Below, piece by piece: positions 17,778-26,837 of a DNA stretch of 64,000 bases (position 1 is the first letter of the stretch; every line of letters starts with the position of its first letter). Under the pieces are notes generated by a model. The model was given only the letters and a program-made list of their open reading frames with translations, ran no database searches and was not told the DNA's origin. The translations under genes and the position numbers were made by a program. The DNA is from Enterocloster hominis (ex Liu et al. 2021) (GTDB lineage: Bacteria > Bacillota > Clostridia > Lachnospirales > Lachnospiraceae): the NCBI GenBank assembly GCA_014385265.1, contig JACRTJ010000008.1:86838-150837 (forward strand), read 5' to 3'.

Positions 17778-19352
17778 TCCATCTACACAGACCTTACCCG
17801 CATATCTTATTGATTGCAGGATAAAGATATAGCTTCGCTAATCTATAATTGTTCAGCCTGGCCTGTACTGCATCCACATATTTTCCATTATGTTTTTTCG
17901 TCTGCTTCTCCCAGTGTATCAGCTCTGCTGCACTCAGGATCTTTTCTTCCCCTCTCTTTTCCTCACACCTCCTCTCTTCTGACAGCAGTTGTTCCATCTT
18001 TCCTCCATTTTTCCAATATATTCTCAAAAATGAAAGCTTTTTTGCTCCTTCTTTACTCCAACCCATCGGGCGGGAACTCATCCTCGCTGATATCACATGG
18101 CTCACATGGCTTTCCGTACTGCTTCCCAGCACTCCCGCCTTCTTTCCTACACGGTTTCGGACTCCTTTCCAGTTCCTTTTTATATATCCATAACTATTTT
18201 CCAGTTTTTTCCCTTCCTTCTCTTCCAGTACCGCGGCTTTCTCTTTTACCCACTCCTCCAGTTCTTTCTTTTTCCCCTCTTTTATCCACTCATTTACTTC
18301 TGCTTCACGCTCCGGCTCTCCCGTACTACGCACCATCCGTTTCACATACTTTTTCAGATGGAATTCATCCAGCACAAAATCTGCTCCTAACAGTTCCATT
18401 CCTTTCTTCATCCAGCCTCCTCCATCTGACTGGAAGTATATCGTTTCAAGGGAATCCGTATCATACGTTTCTTCAATATATTCTTTTACTTCTTCCCACA
18501 AACGTTTATTTTCCTCTCCTGTGTAATACCCTCCAAAATACTTCCGGTGTTTCAGACTTCTACGCTTTCCCTCCGTTTCAATCCCTTCATGTACATACAC
18601 CAGTTTTATGATGCGGCCATTATCCCCATGCCCCTTAAAACGTTTTATGTCTCCTTTTTTCTCATGGAACTGCAGTGCGATATGATCCTCATCTGCTTCT
18701 ACATACAGCTGCTTTACACGGCGTTTTTCCTGATCCTGACCGTTTTCCTGCCGGATACATTTTAAACGGTGGACATGGCGCATCACGGTCTGGCCGCTTA
18801 CCGGATCCTGTTCACTGGCCGTATAACCAGCTTTTCGGTAACTGCTCTGGGCTGCCTCTTCCAAAAGACGGCACTCTAGATCACGGCTGATCCTTGCATG
18901 GGGCTGGATCCCCAGGATCTGGTCCAGCAGGTATGCCGTTTTTCCCGTTTCCTTGTGTTCAAAACGGGTATGGGTAAATCCAATCATCCCTACAGAAGTC
19001 AGCAGATGCTTTTTTGTCCGGTCTTTTATCCGCCAGAAGGCACGGCGTTTTATACTATTTTCCAGTATTGTATTACATTCTTCTAATAATTCGGAAATAA
19101 CTGCGGCTCCAAACTTTCTTAATATCTGCTGGATTCCCAGGATTTGATCCGTCCAGTTAAGGGGATTTTTCATTAAACTTTTTTCACATTCTTCTAAATT
19201 TGCTATTCCATTTTCAATGAAATCCTGTATACTATAATACATAAGGCGATTCCTTCTTTCGTAAATGTTTTTGTGGTGATTACATTATACTATAAAAGGA
19301 AATCGCCTTATTTTTTTATTTCTTAATTTTCCCCAGATAAAGTTACACTATC
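17755..19352. mobile_element. Complete ISLre2-family insertion sequence (1598 bp)
   Basis: Delimited by 23-bp terminal inverted repeats, GATAGTGTAACTTTA..., at 17755-17777 and 19330-19352 that differ at one base. The element is flanked by an exact 9-bp direct repeat GGACGCCGG at 17746-17754 and 19353-19361. A single transposase gene fills it. Intact ends, target duplication and open frame indicate a recent insertion. Confidence 0.95.
17794..19242 (-). CDS. ISLre2-family transposase (UPF0236 type)
   Basis: A 482-residue transposase carried by the 1598-bp insertion sequence. Candidate DDE catalytic residues are Asp184/Asp186 (YVEADEDH), Asp273 (YFQSDGGGW) and a later Glu (Glu293 in LDEFHLKKY is one candidate). 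The basic N-terminal region (KRRAFWRIKDRTKKHLLTSVG) is probably DNA-binding. The frame has no interruption. The 3' third is very Lys/Glu-rich. Codon use is more AT-rich than in the flanking genes, consistent with horizontal acquisition. Confidence 0.92.
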   Translation of the reverse strand: MYYSIQDFIENGIANLEECEKSLMKNPLNWTDQILGIQQILRKFGAAVISELLEECNTILENSIKRRAFWRIKDRTKKHLLTSVGMIGFTHTRFEHKETGKTAYLLDQILGIQPHARISRDLECRLLEEAAQSSYRKAGYTASEQDPVSGQTVMRHVHRLKCIRQENGQDQEKRRVKQLYVEADEDHIALQFHEKKGDIKRFKGHGDNGRIIKLVYVHEGIETEGKRRSLKHRKYFGGYYTGEENKRLWEEVKEYIEETYDTDSLETIYFQSDGGGWMKKGMELLGADFVLDEFHLKKYVKRMVRSTGEPEREAEVNEWIKEGKKKELEEWVKEKAAVLEEKEGKKLENSYGYIKRNWKGVRNRVGKKAGVLGSSTESHVSHVISARMSSRPMGWSKEGAKKLSFLRIYWKNGGKMEQLLSEERRCEEKRGEEKILSAAELIHWEKQTKKHNGKYVDAVQARLNNYRLAKLYLYPAINKICG

Positions 19353-19877
19353 GGACGCCGGAGGCTGCTCCGATACAGGATACAGGGTGATGATGTCCAT
19401 GACATCCCGGGTCCACGGTTCCTGGCCGGAGAAGCCGCACTGCACCGTTTCCCCGTCGGAATGAAGGGTCAGGTCTCCATAGAAATTATTCACATGGAGA
19501 AGATCTCCGGTTCCCGTATCTTTGGAGGGAAAAAGAACAGATTCAAACCGGAACAGGACGATCCACTGGAAATCACCTTCGCTGTATCGGTGGGTTTTTG
19601 TTCTGCGGGGGAGGAGATTCCCCAGTTTTGTCCGGAAGGCAGGGGAGCCAAACAGCCGGAGCGCTTCTTTAAAGTGCGGGTCCTCCGGTGTTATGAGGAA
19701 GCGGGTGTCCTCTGCCTGTATTCCTTCACTGTAATATCCGTGGATCTGGATACACTGGTCCAGGTCCAGGAACGGATACCGCTGGGCGATGGTCCGGGGG
19801 CGGGTATAGATGGCTGCGGCCAGAAGGCCTCCCGCCAGGATGGCCGCGGCAGCCAGACATTTTGTTTTTTTCTTCAT
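19323..19877 (-). CDS. Small membrane-anchored protein of unknown function with IS-altered C terminus
   Basis: Currently reads 184 residues. A basic N terminus and one hydrophobic segment (CLAAAAILAGGLLAAAIY, residues 7-24) suggest an anchored extracytoplasmic protein. The remainder (FLDLDQCIQIHGYY, TPEDPHFKEALRLFGSP) belongs to no family I recognise. AAAGGAGGGG just upstream fixes the ATG at 19877. The insertion sequence sits so close to the 3' end that the original protein, ending ...QPPASSGI at a TGA now at about 17734-17736, lost only its last three residues and gained eight from the IS end (DSVTLSGE N). Function is probably little affected; transcription past the gene is. Confidence 0.65.
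   Translation of the reverse strand: MKKKTKCLAAAAILAGGLLAAAIYTRPRTIAQRYPFLDLDQCIQIHGYYSEGIQAEDTRFLITPEDPHFKEALRLFGSPAFRTKLGNLLPRRTKTHRYSEGDFQWIVLFRFESVLFPSKDTGTGDLLHVNNFYGDLTLHSDGETVQCGFSGQEPWTRDVMDIITLYPVSEQPPASDSVTLSGEN
19330..19361. repeat. Right inverted repeat and target duplication of the IS
   Basis: Right terminal repeat (19330-19352), complementary to the left one apart from one base, then the duplicated GGACGCCGG (19353-19361). Confidence 0.95.
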
Positions 19878-20001
19878 AAGGTCCCCTCCTTTCACGTCCC
19901 CCTCCGGGGGAATTAAGCGCCTGGATTTTCGCGGTAAACGCAGAAACCAGATTCGCGATAGTATACGGTCTGTTTACACAGCCAGTATACCATCTGGAAG
20001 A

Positions 20002-20021
20002 AAGCCTGGGAACCCAGGCTT
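20002..20021. repeat. Perfect palindrome upstream of the membrane-protein gene
   Basis: AAGCCTGGG / CCCAGGCTT, 9-bp arms with a 2-base centre, in the 526-bp gene-free stretch 19878-20403. It could be an operator or a terminator remnant; no T-run follows on either strand. Confidence 0.5.
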
Positions 20022-20047
20022 GTACATAAATTCATACAGAAAACCCC

Positions 20048-20076
20048 TTGACAACCAGAAAGGGAGACAGTATAAT
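20048..20076 (+). promoter_or_regulatory. Perfect consensus sigma-A promoter with no gene behind it
   Basis: TTGACA (20048-20053), exactly 17 bases, TATAAT (20071-20076). The next recognised gene starts 330 bases later, beyond a strong terminator, so this promoter appears to drive a short non-coding transcript. Confidence 0.85.
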
Positions 20077-20082
20077 GAAATC

Positions 20083-20318
20083 ATCCAAACAATTTGGAAT
20101 CCATACAAACTTTTTGTAATACCATACAGTTCTCCGTGTGAGAGATGCCCCATTCCGCAGAGTGGATGCCTGCGGATCAGCCATCCTGGATCTTTTCTCC
20201 AATCTTTTTGATCCGGATGCTGCCGTTTCCCATGAGGAGGGGAGACCGGGGCAGAAACAAATCAATGCTGCAACAGAAAAACAGGCCATGCGTAAAAAGC
20301 GCCGGGCCTGTTTTTCTG
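20083..20318 (+). ncRNA. Candidate small RNA of about 235 nt
   Basis: Bounded by the consensus promoter at 20048-20076 and the intrinsic terminator at 20274-20318. The interior has local complementarity (CCGCA...TGCGG near 20154-20175) and no gene I believe in. A 61-codon frame at 20138-20323 has no ribosome site and runs through the terminator stem; a 14-codon frame beginning in the -10 box cannot be translated. I do not recognise 6S, SRP RNA, tmRNA or a riboswitch in it. It lies directly upstream of the Crp/Fnr gene. Confidence 0.45.
20274..20318. terminator. Strong bidirectional terminator
   Basis: 14-bp perfect arms CAGAAAAACAGGCC (20274-20287) and its complement (20305-20318), with runs of A before and T after the GC core, so it can work on both strands. 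Confidence 0.85.
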
Positions 20319-20403
20319 TCTGAAAAAATAAGAAGAGCATCTGTACTGTGCCCCGAAGATGAAGTATAATGGGAGCATATAACAGAACAGGAGGCGGAAG
20401 GCC

Positions 20404-21063
20404 ATGACCATATCCCAGTATTTTCCCATTTATGACCAGCTGGACAAAGCAGACCAGGAAAGGCTCGATTATGCGGCGGTGAAGCGGAGGGTTCCAAAAG
20501 GCACGCTTCTCCATGGCGGAGACGGCGTATGCACCGGCCTGCTGGTGATCGCCTCCGGCCAGCTCCGGGCCCATATGATCTCCGAAGAGGGGAGGGAGAT
20601 CACTCTGTACCGGCTGTTTGAGCGGGATATCTGCCTGTTTTCGGCTTCCTGCATCATGAGCAGTCTCCAGTTTGACGTGTTCATCTCTGCGGAGAAGGAC
20701 ACGGAGCTCTGGATCATCCCGCCGGATTTTTATAAGGGGCTGATGGAGCGGTCGGCCGTGGTGGCCAACTATACCAGCCAGATCATGGCATCCCGGTTTA
20801 CGGATGTCATGTGGCTCATGGACCAGGTGATGTGGAAGAGCTTCGATAAACGGCTGGCGGGCTTCCTTCTGGAGGAAAGCGTCCTGGAGGAGACGGATAC
20901 CCTTAAGATCACCCATGAAAAGATCGCCAGCCATATGGGCACCGCCAGGGAGGTGGTCACCCGGATGTTAAAGTATTTCCAGACCGAGGGCCTGGTACGG
21001 CTTTCCAGGGGGGCTGTGGAGATCCTGGACCGGAAGGGGCTTTCCGTACTGGCGGATACATAA
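20404..21063 (+). CDS. Crp/Fnr-family transcriptional regulator
   Basis: A 219-residue regulator: a cyclic-nucleotide-binding-like beta-roll over about residues 15-125 (GTLLHGGDGVCTGLLVIASGQLRAH), a dimerisation helix at about 125-155, and a winged helix at the C terminus (THEKIASHMGTAREVVTRMLKYFQTEGLVRLSRG). It lacks the N-terminal Cys cluster of oxygen-sensing FNR; Cys residues in DICLFSASCIMS might be redox-active, as in other clostridial members. It has a TATAAT-like -10 at 20365-20370. It is convergent with trxA, and its targets are unknown. Confidence 0.9.
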   Translation: MTISQYFPIYDQLDKADQERLDYAAVKRRVPKGTLLHGGDGVCTGLLVIASGQLRAHMISEEGREITLYRLFERDICLFSASCIMSSLQFDVFISAEKDTELWIIPPDFYKGLMERSAVVANYTSQIMASRFTDVMWLMDQVMWKSFDKRLAGFLLEESVLEETDTLKITHEKIASHMGTAREVVTRMLKYFQTEGLVRLSRGAVEILDRKGLSVLADT

Positions 21064-21077
21064 AAGACCGCTGCTGC

Positions 21078-21389
21078 TTATTTTCCAATGAATTTCAGGA
21101 TCTGCTGTTTTGGCATGGCGCCCATGGTCTTACGGACGACTTTTCCGTTTTCCATGTAAAACAGGGAGGGAATGCTCATGACGCCGAACTGTCCGGCCAG
21201 CTCCGGCTGTTCATCCACGTTGATCTTTCCCACCCGGATCTCCGGATGGTCCTCTGCGATCTCATCCACAATGGGGGATACCATCCGGCAGGGGCCGCAC
21301 CAGGACGCCCAGAAATCCAGAAGGACAGGACGGTCGCTTCCCATGATCTCCTGTTCAAAGTTTTCGCTTGTGATATTCATAACTGACAT
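21078..21389 (-). CDS. trxA: Thioredoxin
   Basis: A 103-residue cytoplasmic disulfide reductase with the WCGPC active site ([11 protein letters not shown]), the cis-proline segment [10 protein letters not shown] and the terminal helix. AGGAGG on the minus strand, 8 bases upstream, supports the start at 21389. It is divergent from the thiamine gene and convergent with the Crp/Fnr gene; no thioredoxin reductase gene is nearby. Confidence 0.95.
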   Translation of the reverse strand: MSVMNITSENFEQEIMGSDRPVLLDFWASWCGPCRMVSPIVDEIAEDHPEIRVGKINVDEQPELAGQFGVMSIPSLFYMENGKVVRKTMGAMPKQQILKFIGK

Positions 21390-21544
21390 AGAAAAACCTC
21401 CTTGTGGCTGATCGTTTATTTTCGTTCTTTATATCTGTATCATACCAGAAGGAGGCGGGGGCTTCCGTGACAAGATCACAAAAGCCCATGCCGGGCCGCC
21501 CGGGGCGGTACGGACTGGAAAATCAAAAAAGGAGGAGCAGAAAC

Positions 21545-22975
21545 ATGAACTGCAGACCGGAGGACATGCTTGTATATGCGGTGACAGACCGGGCCTGGTT
21601 AAAGGGGGAAAGCCTGAAGGACCAGGTGGAAAAGGCATTAAAGGGAGGAGTGACCTTTGTGCAGCTCCGGGAAAAAAATCTGGACCGCCGCTTATTTTTA
21701 GAGGAGGCTGCGACCATAAAGGAGCTGTGTGATTCCTTCCATGTTCCCTTTGTCATCAACGACGATGTGGAGATCGCCCTGGCCTCCGGGGCCGACGGGG
21801 TCCATGTGGGCCAGAAGGATATGGACGTAAAAGAGGCCAGAAGGCGTCTGGGGCCGGGAAAGATCATCGGCGTGTCCTGTAAGACCGTGGAGCAGGCAAA
21901 GGCGGCGGAGGCCGGAGGGGCCGATTATCTGGGCGTGGGAGCCATGTATCCCACAGATACCAAATCGGATACCTCCCAGGTAACGGTGGAGACCTTAAAG
22001 GCCATATGCCGGGCGGTGGATATCCCGGTGGTGGCCATCGGAGGGATCCGGGCGGACCGGATCCAGCCTTTAAAAGGGACCGGGGCCGACGGAGTGGCCG
22101 TGGTCAGCGCCATTTTCGGCCAGCCGGATATTGAAGCGGCCGCCAGACGGCTTAAAGAGACGGCGGAGATGTATCTGGGAAGGCACAGACGCCGGAAGAC
22201 GGTCCTGACCATTGCGGGCAGCGATTCCAGCGGCGGGGCCGGGATCCAGGCAGACTTAAAGACCATGCTGGCCAACGGTGTTTACGGCATGAGCGCCATT
22301 ACGGCCCTGACGGCCCAGAATACCACAGGGGTCTCCGGGATCTTTCCTGTGACGCCGGAATTTTTAGCCATGCAGATCGACAGCGTCTTTTCGGATATCC
22401 GTCCCGATGCCGTAAAGATCGGGATGGTATCCTCAGGGGAGCTGATCCGGGTCATTGCAGAACGGCTTTCCTATTATAAAGCGGAGAATATCGTGGTGGA
22501 TCCGGTGATGATCTCCACCAGCGGCTCCAGGCTCCTGGACGAGGATGCTGTGGGAGCCTTAAAGGAGCTCCTTCTGCCTATGGCTGCGGTGGCGACGCCC
22601 AATATCCCGGAGGCGGAGGTGCTTTCTGGGATCTGCATCCGGTCATCTGAGGACATGGTCCGGGCGGCGGAGATCATAAGCCGGGAGTACGGCTGTGCTG
22701 TTTTATGTAAGGGCGGTCACCGGTTAAACGATGCCAACGATCTTTTGTACCGTGACGGCGGCTTTTGCTGGTTCATGGGGCGGCGGATCGACAATCCCAA
22801 CACCCATGGGACCGGCTGTACGCTGTCCAGCGCCATTGCCTCAGGGCTTGCCAGGGGATACAGCCTGGAGCAGGCGGTGGAGAGGGCCAAGGAGTATCTG
22901 TCCGGCGCGCTGGAGGCCATGCTGGATCTGGGCTCTGGTTCCGGCCCCATGGACCATGGGTTCCAGATCCCATAG
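21545..22975 (+). CDS. thiED: Fused thiamine-phosphate synthase / hydroxymethylpyrimidine kinase (ThiE-ThiD)
   Basis: A 476-residue bifunctional cytoplasmic enzyme. Residues 1-215 are a ThiE TIM barrel (VQLREKN, PFVINDDVEIALASGADGVHVGQKD, VAIGGI), joining HMP-PP and thiazole phosphate. Residues 219-476 are a ThiD ribokinase-fold domain (TIAGSDSSGGAGIQADLKTM, VVDPVMISTSGSRLL, NTHGTGCTLSSAIASGL), phosphorylating HMP and HMP-P. AAGGAGGAG just before 21545 sets the start, although the frame is open from 21404. Both active sites look intact. No TPP riboswitch is visible upstream and no thiG/thiM lies nearby, so it may work in salvage. Confidence 0.92.
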   Translation: MNCRPEDMLVYAVTDRAWLKGESLKDQVEKALKGGVTFVQLREKNLDRRLFLEEAATIKELCDSFHVPFVINDDVEIALASGADGVHVGQKDMDVKEARRRLGPGKIIGVSCKTVEQAKAAEAGGADYLGVGAMYPTDTKSDTSQVTVETLKAICRAVDIPVVAIGGIRADRIQPLKGTGADGVAVVSAIFGQPDIEAAARRLKETAEMYLGRHRRRKTVLTIAGSDSSGGAGIQADLKTMLANGVYGMSAITALTAQNTTGVSGIFPVTPEFLAMQIDSVFSDIRPDAVKIGMVSSGELIRVIAERLSYYKAENIVVDPVMISTSGSRLLDEDAVGALKELLLPMAAVATPNIPEAEVLSGICIRSSEDMVRAAEIISREYGCAVLCKGGHRLNDANDLLYRDGGFCWFMGRRIDNPNTHGTGCTLSSAIASGLARGYSLEQAVERAKEYLSGALEAMLDLGSGSGPMDHGFQIP

Positions 22976-23053
22976 GAACCGTCTTTACAAGGAGGACGGG
23001 TCTGTGATATAGTTGACTAAGTATTTAGAACTGCATACACTGGAGGAAAAATC

Positions 23054-23635
23054 ATGAATTTTTTGGAAGAACGGATCCAGAAGGACGGGATCGTAAAAGA
23101 AGGAAATGTATTAAAGGTTGACAGCTTTTTAAACCATCAGATGGATATCCGTCTCCTGGAGCAGATGGGAGAGGAGTTCAAGCGCCGCTTTGCAGACGTA
23201 CAGGTGGACAAGATCCTGACCATCGAGGCATCCGGGATCGGCATTGCCTGCATTGCCGCCAGATATTTCGATGTGCCGGTGGTATTTGCCAAAAAGACCC
23301 AGAGCATCAATCTGGACGGAGAAATGTATGTGGCAGAGGTGGAATCCTTTACCCATAAATGCAAAAACCAGGTCATCGTATCCAAAAAGTTTTTAAAGGA
23401 AGGGGAGCATGTGCTCCTGATCGACGACTTCCTGGCCAACGGCTGTGCGCTTCAGGGGCTTTTATCCATCGTAGCCCAGGCTGGAGCCATTACAGAGGGG
23501 ATCGGGATCGCCATTGAAAAGGGCTTCCAGAGCGGCGGCCGGATCATAAGAAACCTGGGCTACCGTCTGGAATCCCTGGCTATCGTGGATGCCATGGACG
23601 CAGAGACGGGAACGGTAACCTTCCGTGAGCAGTAG
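23054..23635 (+). CDS. xpt: Xanthine phosphoribosyltransferase
   Basis: A 193-residue cytoplasmic purine-salvage enzyme that converts xanthine and PRPP to XMP. The PRPP-binding loop is [17 protein letters not shown] (about residues 121-137); the N terminus MNFLEERI and the VVFAKKTQS segment are typical of Xpt. Preceded by TGGAGG. The LTA-synthase-like gene begins inside its last codons (11-bp overlap), implying coupled translation. No purine riboswitch can be recognised in the short upstream gap. Confidence 0.93.
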   Translation: MNFLEERIQKDGIVKEGNVLKVDSFLNHQMDIRLLEQMGEEFKRRFADVQVDKILTIEASGIGIACIAARYFDVPVVFAKKTQSINLDGEMYVAEVESFTHKCKNQVIVSKKFLKEGEHVLLIDDFLANGCALQGLLSIVAQAGAITEGIGIAIEKGFQSGGRIIRNLGYRLESLAIVDAMDAETGTVTFREQ

Positions 23636-26207
23636 GGGGCGGAATCCGTTCCTTCTGCTGATCCTGGCAGCTTTTCTGGTGATGAATGTGGTGGGGACAG
23701 GTCTGACGCTTCGGGCCTGCCCCCAGTTTTCTATTTCCAGGGAAGCGCTTTTTGGGGAAAATGGAAGGAACCTAAAAGAATTTGAACTGGGAGAACGGGG
23801 GGAGCTGACGTCTCTTTCCAGTGATCCGTGGATCTATTACGCCTTTGGAGAGCCGGTGAACGTCCGGTTTCTTACGGTGGAGGTATCTGGTGTAGGAGGA
23901 GCCGGCTCGGAGGCCCAGCTTTATCTGATCCCGTCGGCGGGCTACCGGACGATGGCGCTCACAGACGGAAGGCTCTCGGCCCGGTTCGGCCGTGCCCAGG
24001 GGTACCGGGGAGTCAGTGCCATCCGCCTGGATCTGGCCACGGAGCCGGGGGCAGTGCTTACGGTGGAGGGCGCGGTGGTCAACGACCGCCTGGCAGTGAT
24101 CCTGGATTTTCAGAAGCTGTATCTGTCCGCCTGGGCTCTGGGGCTTCTGGCGGTCCTGGAAGTACTGGGATGGAGGCGGCTTTTCATGCTCCGGCAGGAG
24201 GAACGGAGGGGATCCTCTGGGAGATCCGGACCGGCGGCCATGGGCTTTCCAAGAAAATGGCCCCCCATCCTGGCCGCTGCGGCGCTACAGGCAATTTTAA
24301 AGGCCGGGATTCTGTGGACCCTCAGAAAACCCCTCATGGACAATGACGGAGCGGGACGTCAACATCTTTTGTGCTGGATGTTTGTTCTGGGCCTGGAGGT
24401 CTTTACCATTATGTCCCTGCATCTGGGAGCGGGAAGAAAGCGGAAAAACATCTGGTGCAGCCTGGGACTTGCGGTCCCCTTTTCCTTTGTATGGTTTTCC
24501 GCGGCCGAGCTTCTGAACCTGGCTACCTTCGATTTCCAGACACCGCTTTATCTGGTCCTGAACCTGGTCCTGTGCGCCCTGGTGCCGGCGGTATTTCTGC
24601 TGGTCCTGGGAAACGCGGCTCTGGCCTTTTCGGGAGCGGCCCTGCTTTTTGGAGTGCTTTCGGTGGCTAACCATTATTACGGTGCGCTGAGAAACAATCC
24701 CCTGGAATACTTTGATATTGCCAATGCGGGGACGGCTGTCCATGTGCTGGGAAATTATTCCCTGTCTCTGGATGGAGTGTCGGCAGCTGCGGTCCTGGCC
24801 CTTCTGGTGACAGTCCTTACGCTGTTTTCTGCCCTGGGCACAGCCCGCTGTGAAAGAAGGCTCAGAGGATTTCTGGGGAATGTGGCCCTGGCGGCTGCGG
24901 CGGCTGCGGTCTTTGCGGCGAAGCTTCCCACCTTTGACAATTTTTCCAATCTCCAGATCATCACAAGAGAAAAGGGATATCTGCTCTCCTTTGCTTCCTT
25001 TATAAAGATGGGGAGGGTGAAGACGCCGGAGGGCTATACGGCAAAGCGGGCGGAGGAGATCCTGGAGACGGCTTTGGACGGTGCTGGGAACGAAACGGGA
25101 CTTCTTAGGGAAGCCGGAGACCGTTACCCCAATCTAATCGTTATTATGAATGAGACCCTGGCGGACCTTCCGGCCATTTACGGCTTTGAGACAGACACAG
25201 ACGTGTTTCCCAATATCCATTCCATGGACAATGCGGTCAGAGGAAAGGTCCTTACATCGGTTTACGGAGGGGGAACGGCCAACACAGAGTATGAATTCCT
25301 CACGGGCAACAGCCTTTATTTCCTGCCTCCTGGCAGCAGTCCCTATGTCCAGTATATGGGAAGTGTCCAGCAGTCCCTGGCCTGGAAGCTGAAGGAGCTG
25401 GGCTACCAGACGGCGGCGTATCATCCGTACCTGCCCATCAGCTACCGCAGATCGTCGGTGTATCCGCTTCTGGGACTGGATGCGTTCTATTCAGAGGAGG
25501 ACAGCCTGCCCCACGAGGAATATCTCCGCACCTATGTGAGCGACCGGGCAGATTTTAAAAATGTGATCCATCTTTATGAGGAAAGGGAGCCGGGCCGCCC
25601 ATTTTTCATGTTCAATGTGACCATGCAGAACCACGGCGGATATTCGGAGGACGAACCGGCGGTGGATGTGACGGTGATGCCTGTGGATCAGGAGCTCCAG
25701 ACGCCGCAGATGTTAGAATATCTGTCTCTGATCCGCGAATCTGACGCGGCCTTTAAGGAGCTGACTGTTTACTTCTCAGAGGCAGAGGAGGACACGGTGA
25801 TCCTGATGTTCGGCGACCACCAGCCCAGCATGGACGAAGGCGTATCGGAGTTCATGGACCAGAAGCTGGAGGAACGGGACGGGGAGCTGGACTCCCAGAG
25901 GCGGTATTACGCCAGCTTTATCCTTTGGGCGAATTTTGACATTCAGGAGATGTCAGATGTGGTCACCTCCCCGGGCTTTCTGCGTCCCCTGCTGCTGGAG
26001 GCGGCGGGAGTGCCCCTGAATGCCTATGAGAGCTTCCTTTTTGAGACGGCGGCCGCCTACCCAGCCATGAACGCCTTCGGCTGCTTCGACGCCTCCGGCC
26101 AGTGGAACTCCAGGATGGAGGATGAGGAGGGGGTGCTGGAGGAATACCAGTATCTGGTGTACCAGAACGTGTTTGATAAGAAGAGCATGGGAGAGGGGTA
26201 CAGATAG
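23625..26207 (+). CDS. LTA-synthase-family membrane phosphoglycerol transferase-like protein
   Basis: An 860-residue membrane protein. There is a first hydrophobic segment at 9-27, an extracytoplasmic beta-rich region at 30-160, a cluster of about 7 membrane segments between 165 and 445, and a C-terminal sulfatase-fold domain (500-800) expected outside the membrane. Metal and catalytic positions of LtaS are visible: Glu510 (VIMNETL), nucleophile Thr551 ([11 protein letters not shown]), Asp731-His732 (FGDHQPS). It probably modifies a lipid- or wall-linked glycopolymer with phosphoglycerol or a similar group. At 860 residues it is longer than LtaS (about 650); the extra outer region at 30-160 is unassigned. 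Start GTG at 23625, overlapping xpt. Confidence 0.85.
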   Translation: MSSRGRNPFLLLILAAFLVMNVVGTGLTLRACPQFSISREALFGENGRNLKEFELGERGELTSLSSDPWIYYAFGEPVNVRFLTVEVSGVGGAGSEAQLYLIPSAGYRTMALTDGRLSARFGRAQGYRGVSAIRLDLATEPGAVLTVEGAVVNDRLAVILDFQKLYLSAWALGLLAVLEVLGWRRLFMLRQEERRGSSGRSGPAAMGFPRKWPPILAAAALQAILKAGILWTLRKPLMDNDGAGRQHLLCWMFVLGLEVFTIMSLHLGAGRKRKNIWCSLGLAVPFSFVWFSAAELLNLATFDFQTPLYLVLNLVLCALVPAVFLLVLGNAALAFSGAALLFGVLSVANHYYGALRNNPLEYFDIANAGTAVHVLGNYSLSLDGVSAAAVLALLVTVLTLFSALGTARCERRLRGFLGNVALAAAAAAVFAAKLPTFDNFSNLQIITREKGYLLSFASFIKMGRVKTPEGYTAKRAEEILETALDGAGNETGLLREAGDRYPNLIVIMNETLADLPAIYGFETDTDVFPNIHSMDNAVRGKVLTSVYGGGTANTEYEFLTGNSLYFLPPGSSPYVQYMGSVQQSLAWKLKELGYQTAAYHPYLPISYRRSSVYPLLGLDAFYSEEDSLPHEEYLRTYVSDRADFKNVIHLYEEREPGRPFFMFNVTMQNHGGYSEDEPAVDVTVMPVDQELQTPQMLEYLSLIRESDAAFKELTVYFSEAEEDTVILMFGDHQPSMDEGVSEFMDQKLEERDGELDSQRRYYASFILWANFDIQEMSDVVTSPGFLRPLLLEAAGVPLNAYESFLFETAAAYPAMNAFGCFDASGQWNSRMEDEEGVLEEYQYLVYQNVFDKKSMGEGYR

Positions 26208-26254
26208 AGGGGGAGACGATCTTGATCTCTTTGCAGTCAGGATTTGTCAGTTTT

Positions 26255-26386
26255 TTAGATCTTTGCCACAAGACGGTTGAAATCATTCTGATATGCCCTG
26301 TCCTGTGGCAAGTATCCGGCAGTTATAATAGTATCCAGATTGTCATGGATGGCTGCTCCTTTCTGCCCGTAGGCATAGAAAGAGGA
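26255..26386 (-). pseudogene. Possible C-terminal remnant of an unidentified protein
   Basis: Read on the minus strand, about 43 codons ending at a TAA give a protein-like sequence (FYAYGQKGAAIHDNLDTI, then YLPQDRAYQNDFNRLVAKI), with a stop shortly upstream and no start or ribosome site. The amino-acid composition looks genuine, but I cannot name the parent gene. Confidence 0.3.
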
Positions 26387-26467
26387 CAGTCGGTTTTCCC
26401 GGCTGTCCCTTGGGGTGGTTTATTTAATTTTACTGTGTACTGCTTGATAAGTGGGAATCTGCTGGCT

Positions 26468-26654
26468 CTATAATCGCTCCTGGTCTTTTGGTTTTTTCAC
26501 TGTATGATCAGCCAGTGCAACGCTTATAATAAATGCAATTACCCAACACGTCACTGTATATGCTCAGGGTATTTCTGAAAACCAAATCAATAAAATAGCA
26601 GAAGATAAGAAAGTATACTACTGTAAAGAAGACCATAAGAATCTTTTCCTTCAT
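26468..26654 (-). pseudogene. Possible frameshifted two-segment small membrane protein
   Basis: From an ATG at 26654 the minus strand encodes a hydrophobic segment (ILMVFFTVVYFLIFCYFIDL) and reaches a stop at 26508. In another frame the same stretch gives a second hydrophobic segment with a basic tail (TCWVIAFIISVALADHTVKK) ending at a TAG at 26468-26470. Together they look like one small protein of about 60 residues broken by a frameshift near 26560. Confidence 0.35.
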
Positions 26655-26752
26655 AACATCCGCCTTCTATCATCGAATCTCAGAATTCTGCTTTGTCTTT
26701 TTAATTTTACATACTCAAACCATCCAATACGAAAAAGTTTTGAAATATAATA

Positions 26753-26779
26753 AGTTTTTACGTATTAAACGTAAAAACT
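26753..26779. repeat. Operator-like palindrome before the AAA ATPase promoter
   Basis: Perfect 11-bp arms AGTTTTTACGT (26753-26763) and ACGTAAAAACT (26769-26779) with a 5-base centre, ending one base before the -35 box. Position and symmetry suggest a repressor or activator site. Confidence 0.65.
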
Positions 26780-26780
26780 A

Positions 26781-26809
26781 TTGATATCCAAGAACTTTTT
26801 CTGTATACT
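26781..26809 (+). promoter_or_regulatory. Sigma-A promoter of the AAA ATPase gene
   Basis: TTGATA (26781-26786), a 17-base spacer, TATACT (26804-26809), immediately downstream of an 11-bp-arm palindrome. Confidence 0.8.
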
Positions 26810-26837
26810 ATGAGTAGGAAATGAGGAGGCGAGTGAT

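Larger units (their letters stand above)
26208..26837. other. 630-bp stretch of remnants and regulatory DNA
   Basis: AT-rich and without an intact gene. It contains a 10-bp stem at 26384-26408 (GGACAGTCGG / CCGGCTGTCC with a TTTTC loop), two minus-strand coding remnants (26255-26386 and 26468-26654), and the palindrome and promoter of the AAA ATPase gene at 26753-26809. Confidence 0.7.

Noticed and set aside
20138..20323. 61-codon frame between the orphan promoter and terminator
   Set aside because: No ribosome site, and the frame continues through the terminator stem; the stretch is better explained as non-coding RNA.
21420..21544. TPP riboswitch upstream of the fused thiE-thiD gene
   Set aside because: No THI-box core (CTGAGA...) is present in the short spacer, which also holds the divergent trxA ribosome site.
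22976..23053. Purine riboswitch upstream of xpt
   Set aside because: The gap is too short and lacks the conserved purine aptamer words; a TTGACT/TACACT pair there would place the transcript start after the ribosome site.
26222..26473. 83-codon plus-strand frame after the LTA-synthase-like gene
   Set aside because: No ribosome site, odd composition, and the opposite strand reads as coding remnants.
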